Source of the DNA: Candidatus Cloacimonadota bacterium
GTDB lineage: Bacteria > Cloacimonadota > Cloacimonadia > Cloacimonadales > Cloacimonadaceae
DNA length: 7,165 bases
Direction: 5' to 3'
Assembly (NCBI GenBank): GCA_028683635.1
Contig: JAQUHL010000098.1
Coordinates: 1-7,165, forward strand
The translations under genes were made by a program, and so were the position numbers. Every line of letters begins with the position of its first letter. Position 1 is the stretch's first letter. The notes beneath the pieces were generated by a model. That model had not been told where the DNA came from, did not search any database, and saw only the letters and a program-made list of their open reading frames with translations. Positions 1 through 5,831 of the stretch are shown one piece after another.

Positions 1-437
1 ATCCGGAAAAAGATCTTTGCATCCGGAGCACAACTTGCCAGATTTTTGAGATCATTCTCGGAATCAGTGGCAAACAGCCGCACTCCTTTTTCGTAGAAAT
101 AGCTTACATCACTGCGTTTCTTGATAGTGTTGCCATAGCTTATCCTTTCTGGTTGGACTCCCATAGCCAGAAGTTGATCAAGTTCATAGCGCGAGGCAAC
201 ATCAAAATTCGAGCCAAGACTATTCAACAGACAAAGCACTTCGTACATTGGATTAGCTTTGACCGCATAGTAGATATGGGCAAGGGGAAAGCTTTGAATG
301 AGATCGAGATACTTGTCCTTGATTATCTGAGTATCTATCAGCAATACAGGTGTCTGTTGACCTGAGGCAAAATCCTTCACTGCCTGGAAGTTTGAATAGT
401 ATCTATTTACATTAAAATGATATGGTTCTTTATACAT
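1..437 (-). CDS. Ornithine decarboxylase-like fold-type III PLP enzyme (5' part, runs off the window)
   Basis: The first 145 codons are present; the rest lies beyond position 1. The protein is expected to decarboxylate ornithine (possibly lysine or a related basic amino acid) to a diamine in the cytoplasm, feeding polyamine synthesis. The PLP-lysine motif YYAVKANP is seen at residues 56-63, with K60 as the likely Schiff-base lysine. It is followed by FDVAS (78-82), the ISYGNTIKK strand (99-107) and FATDSE (122-127), in the order and spacing of the N-terminal barrel of eukaryotic-type ornithine decarboxylases. Full members are about 390-400 residues, so roughly the first third is visible. The ATG at 437 is chosen because AGGAAG lies about 8 nt upstream and the N-terminus aligns sensibly. 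The gene follows the phosphatase gene by 53 nt, without a clear terminator between them, so read-through is possible. Diaminopimelate or carboxynorspermidine decarboxylase are less likely alternatives. Substrate specificity cannot be settled, because the C-terminal specificity residues are outside the window. Confidence 0.85.
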   Translation of the reverse strand, partial: MYKEPYHFNVNRYYSNFQAVKDFASGQQTPVLLIDTQIIKDKYLDLIQSFPLAHIYYAVKANPMYEVLCLLNSLGSNFDVASRYELDQLLAMGVQPERISYGNTIKKRSDVSYFYEKGVRLFATDSENDLKNLASCAPDAKIFFR

Positions 438-440
438 CTT

Positions 441-466
441 GTCTTCCTGAAATCATTTTGGAGGAC
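441..466 (-). promoter_or_regulatory. Candidate hairpin masking the ribosome-binding site of the decarboxylase gene
   Basis: On the minus-strand RNA, GUCCUCC (466-460) can pair with GGAAGAC (447-441). This gives six Watson-Crick pairs and one C-A mismatch around a 12-nt loop. The 3' arm contains the GGAAG part of the Shine-Dalgarno site and ends three bases before the ATG at 437, so a folded hairpin would reduce initiation. It is short and imperfect, and its stability was not computed. It can form only in transcripts that start upstream of 466, for example read-through from the phosphatase gene. Confidence 0.3.
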
Positions 467-494
467 ATAAAGAAAGGAGGGGCAATTGTGTCAA
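466..494 (-). promoter_or_regulatory. Possible weak promoter for the decarboxylase gene
   Basis: A perfect TTGACA (494-489) overlaps the stop codon of the phosphatase gene. It is followed, after 17 nt, by TTTATG (471-466), which matches only three of six -10 consensus bases. Spacing and the -35 are good; the -10 is poor. Transcription from here would start near 459, leaving a leader of about 20 nt. The alternative is that the decarboxylase is transcribed only by read-through from upstream. Confidence 0.22.
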
Positions 495-2431
495 CTTGAT
501 ATAAGCTCCTCTGGATTTGCTGAACGTTTGGGATGAAAGAATGAAATCACAAAGATGGTGAGATCATCCGGATTGGAATCTATCGAAGAAAACTGTCGCA
601 CTCCCTCAAGGATCGCCTTGGCAGTTATTTCGGGATTAGTCTTATCTTGCTGCAGAAGAATGTTTTCCAGGCGGTGCAGCCCGAAAAAGACCTGAGACTG
701 GCTCATCGCTTCCGTGATGCCATCGGTAAAGAGAATAATCTCATCCCCAGGAAAGAGATCTACCGTCTCAATTTTTATATTGATGTCCGGGAAGATGCCT
801 AAGGCAGTGGAACTTGTTTCTGCATACTTATCAAATTTACGGCCGGCCCGACGAATATAGAGGGGCACATGCCCGGCATTGGAAAAAACCAATCTGCCAC
901 TCTCGAGATCCAGTATCCCCAGAATCATGGTTACAAATCCGGAACCGGTGATATGCTCACATATGTAGTCGTTTATAGATTTCAAAATTTGTGGAGGAGT
1001 GGATAACAACCTGGCAGAGGTATTCAGGAGAGTGGAGACAACCGTCATGTTCAAAGCTGCAGCGAGGCCATTGCCCATCACATCTGCAATGGCAAAGCAC
1101 AAACGGGTTTCATCCAACAGAAAGTAATCGTAGAAATCACCGCCAACTTCCCGGGCAGCCTCGATGATGCCAAAAGCTTTGAAACAAGTGCTCTGATTAA
1201 GGGGATTATCGTTTGCAGGAATGAGATTCTTTTGGATCTGGGCAGCAATGTGCATTTCTGTTTGGATCTTTTGTTTCGCTTCTTTTTCCTCATTCAGGTT
1301 TTTGATATACTGGTTTATTGACGACTTCATTTTGTTGAAGGAATTGGTAAGCTGATCGAGTTCCAGGATTCTGGGAGACAGGTCGAGGGCTGTGTCAAAA
1401 TCCCCGTCGGCTATTCTCTGGGTGGCTTTGGTAAGAGATATCAGGGGTTTGTAGATTTGTACCATATAGATATTGATGGTCGCAGTGAGAACTGCAAAAG
1501 CGAAAATAATGATCAGAGATTGAATCAGTAAGAGGTCATTTAGTTCAGAGAAGAGGTCGTTATCATCGATAATAATCGCCATCGACCAGGAACTTGAGAT
1601 AAGCGGAGAATAATACATCCATTTGTTCGCAAATGTAGGAGATCCCTTAAGCTTGATGAAGCTGGTGTTCCCGGCAAGCATGTCCTTGCCGATGACCCGA
1701 AGCTGATTATCCTCGTAGCTTTCTGCAAGGCTGAAGATGCTTTCATTCATAAGCAGAGATTCATCCGGATGAGTGATTATAGTTCCTTTGTTGGAGAGCA
1801 AAATAGCATATCCAGTCTGCTTGAGTGATATCGAAGAAGCTATTCTCTGGAGGAAAGATAATGCCAGATCAAGACGGATCACACCCCAAAACTCACCATT
1901 GATCATTACAGGTTTGGATAGAGACGTTACTATCTTCCGGCTGGCTATTTGATCGAACCACGGTTCACTCCAGTGCTCTCTCATCCCCAATAGGGGGATC
2001 TGATACCAATCCTGATAGTTGTAGGTAGTGTTTGATAAATCTGTGATATGCACATCTTGTGAAATTCGGAAAAAAGAATGTGACATTCGCAGAGAAGGCT
2101 CGGGATTTCTGGCGACTGTTATTGCTTCCAGAGCGGGGTTGGTTTCAAGCAGGTTTTCAATGAAACTAAAGATCAGAGCATTGTCATCGCTATTGATACT
2201 AATCATAGAAATGATATCTTCCGCATTGGTTTGTACCCGGTTGAGTTGATTCTCAATCTGATGTTTGTTTTCGTTCAGCAAGTAACCAATTGTGTTTCTG
2301 GCATTTTCCAGCATAACCCTCTTCATGAAAAAATGGGTACTGGTCAGAGCAATTATCAGCACTACCGAGGTAATCACAATAATTTTAAGAGTTATTTGTT
2401 TGGAAAGGCTGGGGAGCTTATTTTTTTCCAT
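491..2431 (-). CDS. Membrane sensor phosphatase: dCache - HAMP - SpoIIE/RsbU-type PP2C
   Basis: This 646-residue transmembrane protein probably dephosphorylates a serine or threonine on an anti-anti-sigma (STAS) partner in response to an extracytoplasmic signal. Layout: a short cytoplasmic N-terminus, membrane helix about 14-36, a periplasmic dCache domain about 40-295 (WYQIP at 142-146, WSEPWFD at 154-160, GVIRLDL at 183-189, then GYAILLSNKGTIITHPD starting at 207), membrane helix about 300-324, HAMP about 325-376, a coiled linker about 376-398, and PP2C about 400-632. All metal-site aspartates expected of this family are visible: D432 in VGGDFYDYF, D450 in DVMGNG, D570 in FTDGITEA, and D622/D623 in PDDLT. 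The phosphatase therefore looks active. Its ATG lies inside the last codons of the upstream lipoprotein gene (14-nt overlap) with no good Shine-Dalgarno site, which suggests translational coupling. No STAS protein, anti-sigma kinase or sigma factor is visible nearby, so the target must be encoded elsewhere. The signal is unknown. Confidence 0.93.
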   Translation of the reverse strand: MEKNKLPSLSKQITLKIIVITSVVLIIALTSTHFFMKRVMLENARNTIGYLLNENKHQIENQLNRVQTNAEDIISMISINSDDNALIFSFIENLLETNPALEAITVARNPEPSLRMSHSFFRISQDVHITDLSNTTYNYQDWYQIPLLGMREHWSEPWFDQIASRKIVTSLSKPVMINGEFWGVIRLDLALSFLQRIASSISLKQTGYAILLSNKGTIITHPDESLLMNESIFSLAESYEDNQLRVIGKDMLAGNTSFIKLKGSPTFANKWMYYSPLISSSWSMAIIIDDNDLFSELNDLLLIQSLIIIFAFAVLTATINIYMVQIYKPLISLTKATQRIADGDFDTALDLSPRILELDQLTNSFNKMKSSINQYIKNLNEEKEAKQKIQTEMHIAAQIQKNLIPANDNPLNQSTCFKAFGIIEAAREVGGDFYDYFLLDETRLCFAIADVMGNGLAAALNMTVVSTLLNTSARLLSTPPQILKSINDYICEHITGSGFVTMILGILDLESGRLVFSNAGHVPLYIRRAGRKFDKYAETSSTALGIFPDINIKIETVDLFPGDEIILFTDGITEAMSQSQVFFGLHRLENILLQQDKTNPEITAKAILEGVRQFSSIDSNPDDLTIFVISFFHPKRSANPEELISS

Positions 2432-3533
2432 TTAAGCCCAGAAAGCTGCGGTAGTCGAGATCAGAAGAGATCTGCCCGTTGGTCTTGAGCAGATGATTCG
2501 CAGAAATAAAATCAGCTTCCGAAAGGACTCCTGTTTTCTTGTCCGGAACAAGAATCAGGTTCTTCATTTGTTTCAACATCCAGCGTTGGTTTGGAAGGTT
2601 CACGGGGATATTGGCCTGTTTCATTACCTGGGCAACGATCGCGAGTGCTTCTTCCTCGTGGTTAAAAGCATAGAGCCAGCCATCCATAGTTGCTTCTGCA
2701 AAGTCTCTGGCAAGTTTGGGGTTTTTCTGGAAAAACTCTTCAGAACAATATATTCCGTCCTCAGGGATGTTAAAGCCCCATTGGGCAAAATCGAATACAC
2801 AGAGCTCCTCCTCATCAAATCCCGCCTGGAGAATTTGATGATATTCATTGTAGACCATGACGTTCACAGCATCAATTAAATCCATCAAAAAGAGATCAAG
2901 GGAATAGCTGATTGGAACAATTTCTGCCTTTAGATCGTGCTTCTGGATAAAGAGTGTGCTTAGCTCCTGGTAATCCGAATGCCACAATCCGATTTTTTTG
3001 CCTCGTAAGGAATCGATGGAATTGCTCCCTTTGGACTTCTTGGCAACCAGCATCAAAGCAGATTTTTGTGTTATCTGAGCGAGATTAACCAAATGATTGC
3101 CCTTGTCATGTTCCTTCATGGCATTGAGCATGAATAAGGTGGTAAAATCCGTAGTTCCCTTTTGTATGGATTCTGCTGCAGGAAACTCCATCCCTCCCGG
3201 TTGTAACTCTACCTCAATACCATAATTACTGTAAAACCCTTTTTCCAAAGCTACATAGACTCCTGCAAACTGAGCCTGGTGAAGCCACTTTGGCCGGTAA
3301 CGAACTTTTGAGTGGATTGGTTTGGATTGCTTTACATCTGAGGAATTCAAATCGTGAGTTCCCGATTTCTGGCGGTTACAGGATAGGATTAGCATGGTAA
3401 AAAGCAATATTAGCAGAACTTTGAACCAATCTTTGGGGGCATGTAGGAGGAATTTGTGCAAATGACGCGCTGTCTCTTCCTCATTGTGGTGCTGAGGTGT
3501 AGTTCTACATGCAAAAAAAAAGGAAAAAACCAT
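2418..3533 (-). CDS. NMT1/THI5-like substrate-binding lipoprotein
   Basis: This is a periplasmic solute-binding protein of the ThiY/RibY-like NMT1 family (COG0715 type), probably anchored as a lipoprotein. A hydrophobic stretch at 38-51 ends in the lipobox ILSC, with C52 as the likely lipidated residue. The mature domain has the family opening PKWLHQAQFAGVYVALEKGF (81-100) and a GG pair at 113-114. It also has KKIGLW (179-184), YNEYHQ (228-233) and WGFNIPEDG (252-260), all in the order seen in this family. The CCCFC motif of eukaryotic THI5 enzymes is absent, so this should bind rather than synthesise. The ligand is unknown; pyrimidine, flavin or aromatic compounds are typical of relatives. 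The ATG at 3533 has AAAGAGG 6 nt upstream, but it gives an unusually long 37-residue lead before the hydrophobic core. A TTG at 3461 would give a normal signal peptide of about 27 residues. No ABC permease or ATPase gene is adjacent; instead the gene overlaps a sensor phosphatase gene by 14 nt. Confidence 0.9.
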   Translation of the reverse strand: MVFSFFFACRTTPQHHNEEETARHLHKFLLHAPKDWFKVLLILLFTMLILSCNRQKSGTHDLNSSDVKQSKPIHSKVRYRPKWLHQAQFAGVYVALEKGFYSNYGIEVELQPGGMEFPAAESIQKGTTDFTTLFMLNAMKEHDKGNHLVNLAQITQKSALMLVAKKSKGSNSIDSLRGKKIGLWHSDYQELSTLFIQKHDLKAEIVPISYSLDLFLMDLIDAVNVMVYNEYHQILQAGFDEEELCVFDFAQWGFNIPEDGIYCSEEFFQKNPKLARDFAEATMDGWLYAFNHEEEALAIVAQVMKQANIPVNLPNQRWMLKQMKNLILVPDKKTGVLSEADFISANHLLKTNGQISSDLDYRSFLGLNGKK

Positions 3534-3558
3534 CTAAAACCTCTTTTTAGTATCTCCT

Positions 3559-3637
3559 GCTGTTTCTTAGTTTCATGCTATTTTTGTTACATCGTGGCGT
3601 CAAGCTATTTTTACCACCCTATGGGAAAGCTGTTTCT
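3559..3637 (-). repeat. Four direct copies of a 9-mer, ARAAAYAGC, in a promoter region
   Basis: Reading the minus strand, AGAAACAGC occurs at 3637-3629 and 3567-3559, and AAAAATAGC at 3612-3604 and 3585-3577. All four point the same way within 79 nt, with start-to-start spacings of 25, 27 and 18 nt. The second copy abuts the candidate -35 and the third overlaps the candidate -10. They could be binding sites for a regulator of the lipoprotein-phosphatase operon. The copies are A-rich, so chance recurrence in a noncoding stretch is possible. Confidence 0.4.
3575..3603 (-). promoter_or_regulatory. Candidate sigma70-type promoter for the lipoprotein-phosphatase operon
   Basis: TTGACG (3603-3598, five of six consensus bases) is followed, after exactly 17 nt, by TAGCAT (3580-3575, four of six). 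The start of transcription would be near 3568, about 35 nt upstream of the ATG at 3533. The element lies in the only intergenic gap of more than 100 nt in the window, exactly where a new operon would be expected to begin. Confidence 0.45.
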
Positions 3638-3647
3638 AATTGGTGGG

Positions 3648-4250
3648 TTACTTCACAATGTCCCTTATGCCCTGGACAAATTTTTGTACTTTATGTTCGA
3701 GTTCTTCCTTGGAGCCATCATTGTTTATAACATAGTGGCAATATGGGATTTTGTCCTGATCGGGTATCTGCAGGTTCATTCTTTTTATGTGTTCATTGCG
3801 CCTGTTTGGCGATCTGGCAAGAAGACGCTCAAGCCTTGTTTCCCAGGCACAGGTCACGAGAATAATGAAATCATACTTATCTTGAATTCCTACTTCAAAA
3901 AGCAGCGGTATCTCAAAAAACAATACGGATTCCTGGCTTTGTTCGATAATGCGGGAAATCTCCTGCAGCACAAGAGGATGAAGGATATTTTCCAACCACT
4001 TTAGTTCCAGGGGATTTTCAAAGACAATGGTGGCAAGCAGGGCACGATCTGTTTTTCCTTCACAAACGATATCTGTTCCAAATCTATTTTTCAGCTTGGC
4101 TTGAATTTCTGGATCATCCAGATACTTTTGAGCTATCTGATCAGCACTGTAGACCTGATAGCACTTTCCAATCAACCTCGAAACAGCACTTTTCCCACTT
4201 CCGATATTTCCAGTGATGGCAAAGCAATAAGGTTGTTTATTTGGTGGCAT
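3648..4250 (-). CDS. coaE: Dephospho-CoA kinase
   Basis: This cytoplasmic enzyme catalyses the last step of coenzyme A synthesis, phosphorylating the 3'-hydroxyl of the ribose of dephospho-CoA with ATP. The 200-residue length is normal for the family. The P-loop GNIGSGKS is at 14-21 (K20), SAD at 35-37, HP at 91-92, and the family signature FEIPLLFE at 112-119. The arginine-rich lid region is about 139-151 and the C-terminal NNDGS motif is at 176-180. The usual DxD after the P-loop is here SAD: the second aspartate (D37) is kept and the first is serine. The ATG at 4250 lies within the end of cdaA (14-nt overlap) with no strong Shine-Dalgarno site, consistent with coupled translation. It is the last gene of the exbB-to-coaE operon; no convincing terminator hairpin follows. 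Confidence 0.96.
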   Translation of the reverse strand: MPPNKQPYCFAITGNIGSGKSAVSRLIGKCYQVYSADQIAQKYLDDPEIQAKLKNRFGTDIVCEGKTDRALLATIVFENPLELKWLENILHPLVLQEISRIIEQSQESVLFFEIPLLFEVGIQDKYDFIILVTCAWETRLERLLARSPNRRNEHIKRMNLQIPDQDKIPYCHYVINNDGSKEELEHKVQKFVQGIRDIVK

Positions 4251-4983
4251 CAGCGATGATCTGGAGGAGTTCTTCGAAGGCCAGGTCGCTCTGTATGGTA
4301 CCGTTTTGGGCTATCGAGATCTTACCAGTTTGCTCAGAAACAACTATGGCGATGGCATCACTCGCTTCGGTTATTCCGATAGCAGCCAGATGTCTGGTAC
4401 CCAAGCGTTTGATATAGATGGGGTTTTTGGAAAGAGGCAGGACGACTTTGGCAGCGAGAATCCTGTCTTTGCGGATTATTATCGCCCCGTCGTGGAGAAT
4501 GGATTTGGTATTAAAGATTGTAAGGATCAATCTCAGGGAGATTTCTGCATTGATCAATTCTCCTGCATGAATGAATTCATTGAGTTTGCGTTTGTTTTCC
4601 AGGACGATCAAAGCTCCGGTTTTACGAAATGACATAGAAGAGATAGCATCCACCAAGGTGCTGTAATAGGTCGCTCTCCCCTGCCGGCGAAACTGACCGG
4701 TCAGTTCCTTTCCCATACTAAGTCTGGCCAGCATGGTTCGCAACTCTGGCTGGAATAGAATAATCAAGGCCAGGATCCAGAAATTGCGCATCGAGCCCAG
4801 GATACCACTAAGCATTTTTAGCCCAAGAAACATGGAAATCAGATACAACACAAACAGAATAACCACCCCATATAGAACCTGATAGGCACCCGATTTCAAG
4901 GTAATCAGCAAACTCTGGTAGATAATGAAAGCAATTATCAGAATATCAATTACATCCAGAAACCCAGGAATCATAAAACTCAT
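4237..4983 (-). CDS. cdaA: Diadenylate cyclase, CdaA type (c-di-AMP synthase)
   Basis: This membrane enzyme makes cyclic di-AMP from two ATP; the messenger commonly controls potassium and osmotic balance and cell-envelope stability. The 248-residue protein has three N-terminal membrane helices (about 10-28, 35-54, 60-78), followed by the FQPELR junction (77-82) typical of CdaA and a cytoplasmic DAC domain about 100-235. The catalytic DGA motif is intact at 165-167 (HDGAIII). The second signature, usually GTRHR, reads GTRHL at 195-199, so its last arginine is leucine (CTG codon). The following strands, AAIGITE and IVVSEQTGKIS, are otherwise typical. The start overlaps the folP stop as ATGA, with GAGG 5 nt upstream, which favours this ATG over the one three codons later. 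The folP-cdaA pairing is common in Bacteroidota-like genomes. Note that no CdaR or GlmM gene follows, unlike in Firmicutes. Confidence 0.95.
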   Translation of the reverse strand: MSFMIPGFLDVIDILIIAFIIYQSLLITLKSGAYQVLYGVVILFVLYLISMFLGLKMLSGILGSMRNFWILALIILFQPELRTMLARLSMGKELTGQFRRQGRATYYSTLVDAISSMSFRKTGALIVLENKRKLNEFIHAGELINAEISLRLILTIFNTKSILHDGAIIIRKDRILAAKVVLPLSKNPIYIKRLGTRHLAAIGITEASDAIAIVVSEQTGKISIAQNGTIQSDLAFEELLQIIADATK

Positions 4984-5828
4984 ATCAACCTCGAACTTTC
5001 CAAGTGTGATAGCACCCGTAAAAACTGTATATGTTCACTTACATCATGTACCCGAATGATTTCTGCCCGGTTTTGCCAGGCAAAAAAGGCAGCAGCCAGG
5101 CTTCCCGAAAGACGTTGTGACGGGGTTGATACCTGGATTTGATTGATAAAGCTTTTGCGGGATGCCCCAAGGAGGATTCTTTTGCAGATAGGCAAAAAAA
5201 CTTCCAGATTGGCTATCAGGCTGAGATTATGTTCCAGAAACTTACCAAAGCCAATCCCTGGATCGATCAAAATCCTATCCTCCGATATCCCTTTCTGGGT
5301 ACAAAACTCAATTCTTTCTGCCAGATAGGCTTTGATATCTTCCAGAAGATTGTTATAGTGTGGGGATATTTGCATTGTCTCGGGATCTCCCAAACTGTGC
5401 ATAAGGATGATTTCCACAGAGGGGTTGTCCTTAAGGATTTCCACCATTTGAGGGTCATAATTCAGAGCAGATATATCATTTATCATCACAGCACCCAGCT
5501 TGATAGCTGCAGCAGCTACAACACTTTTCCGCGTATCTATTGAAATTCTGGGCAGGGAGGAGCCTCCAGCGTTATACTCACTCCTGATCATTTCCAGGAT
5601 CATGGATATTCGCTGGATTTCTTCCTCTGTAGATATAGCCTTGGCACCGGGACGCGTAGATTCAGCACCGATGTCAATCATATCAGCTCCGGCTGTTAAC
5701 ATTGTTTGGAAGTGCATGAATGCCTGGTCTGGATCGAGCCACATATTTCCATCCGAGAATGAATCTGGAGTGATGTTCAGTATCCCCATGATTTTGGGAT
5801 AAGCGAGCTTGTTAACAATCTTTTCCAT
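4980..5828 (-). CDS. folP: Dihydropteroate synthase
   Basis: This cytoplasmic enzyme condenses 6-hydroxymethyl-dihydropterin diphosphate with 4-aminobenzoate to give dihydropteroate, a step of folate synthesis and the sulfonamide target. At 282 residues it has the full TIM-barrel length. All family motifs are present: MGILNITPDSFSDG (14-27), DIGAESTRPG (52-61), SIDTRK (96-101), NDISA (117-121), LMHS (142-145), DPGIGFGK (189-196), GASRKSF (221-227) and RVHDVSE (259-265). It should be active. The ATG is 3 nt beyond the stop of the tonB-like gene with no clear Shine-Dalgarno site, so reinitiation by ribosomes finishing that gene is plausible. Its stop codon overlaps the cdaA start. It is not accompanied by folK, folE or ftsH in the visible sequence. 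Confidence 0.97.
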   Translation of the reverse strand: MEKIVNKLAYPKIMGILNITPDSFSDGNMWLDPDQAFMHFQTMLTAGADMIDIGAESTRPGAKAISTEEEIQRISMILEMIRSEYNAGGSSLPRISIDTRKSVVAAAAIKLGAVMINDISALNYDPQMVEILKDNPSVEIILMHSLGDPETMQISPHYNNLLEDIKAYLAERIEFCTQKGISEDRILIDPGIGFGKFLEHNLSLIANLEVFLPICKRILLGASRKSFINQIQVSTPSQRLSGSLAAAFFAWQNRAEIIRVHDVSEHIQFLRVLSHLESSRLI

Positions 5829-5831
5829 AAT

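Noticed and set aside
153..365. Plus-strand open frame of 70 codons
   Set aside because: It is antisense to the decarboxylase reading frame, which has clear family motifs.
471..499. Strong Shine-Dalgarno-like AGAAAGGAGG on the plus strand followed by GTG
   Set aside because: The frame from that GTG stops after three codons, so no gene follows on the plus strand.
2493..2879. Plus-strand open frame of 128 codons
   Set aside because: It is antisense to the conserved NMT1 domain and shows no family motif or plausible upstream signals.
2418..3533. Thiamine-precursor synthase (THI5 enzyme) as function of the NMT1-like gene
   Set aside because: It carries a lipobox export signal and lacks the CCCFC motif of the eukaryotic enzyme, so a binding protein fits better.
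3614..3646. Inverted repeat CCACC/GGTGG just after the coaE stop, considered as a terminator
   Set aside because: The stem is only five pairs with a loop of about 23 nt, and only a short A/T stretch rather than a U-tract follows on the minus strand.
3456..4004. Plus-strand open frame of 182 codons opposite coaE and the lipoprotein start
   Set aside because: It runs antisense across the 3' two-thirds of a clear coaE gene, the intergenic region and the lipoprotein start. It has no recognisable domain and a biased, Cys/Phe-rich composition typical of an antisense shadow.
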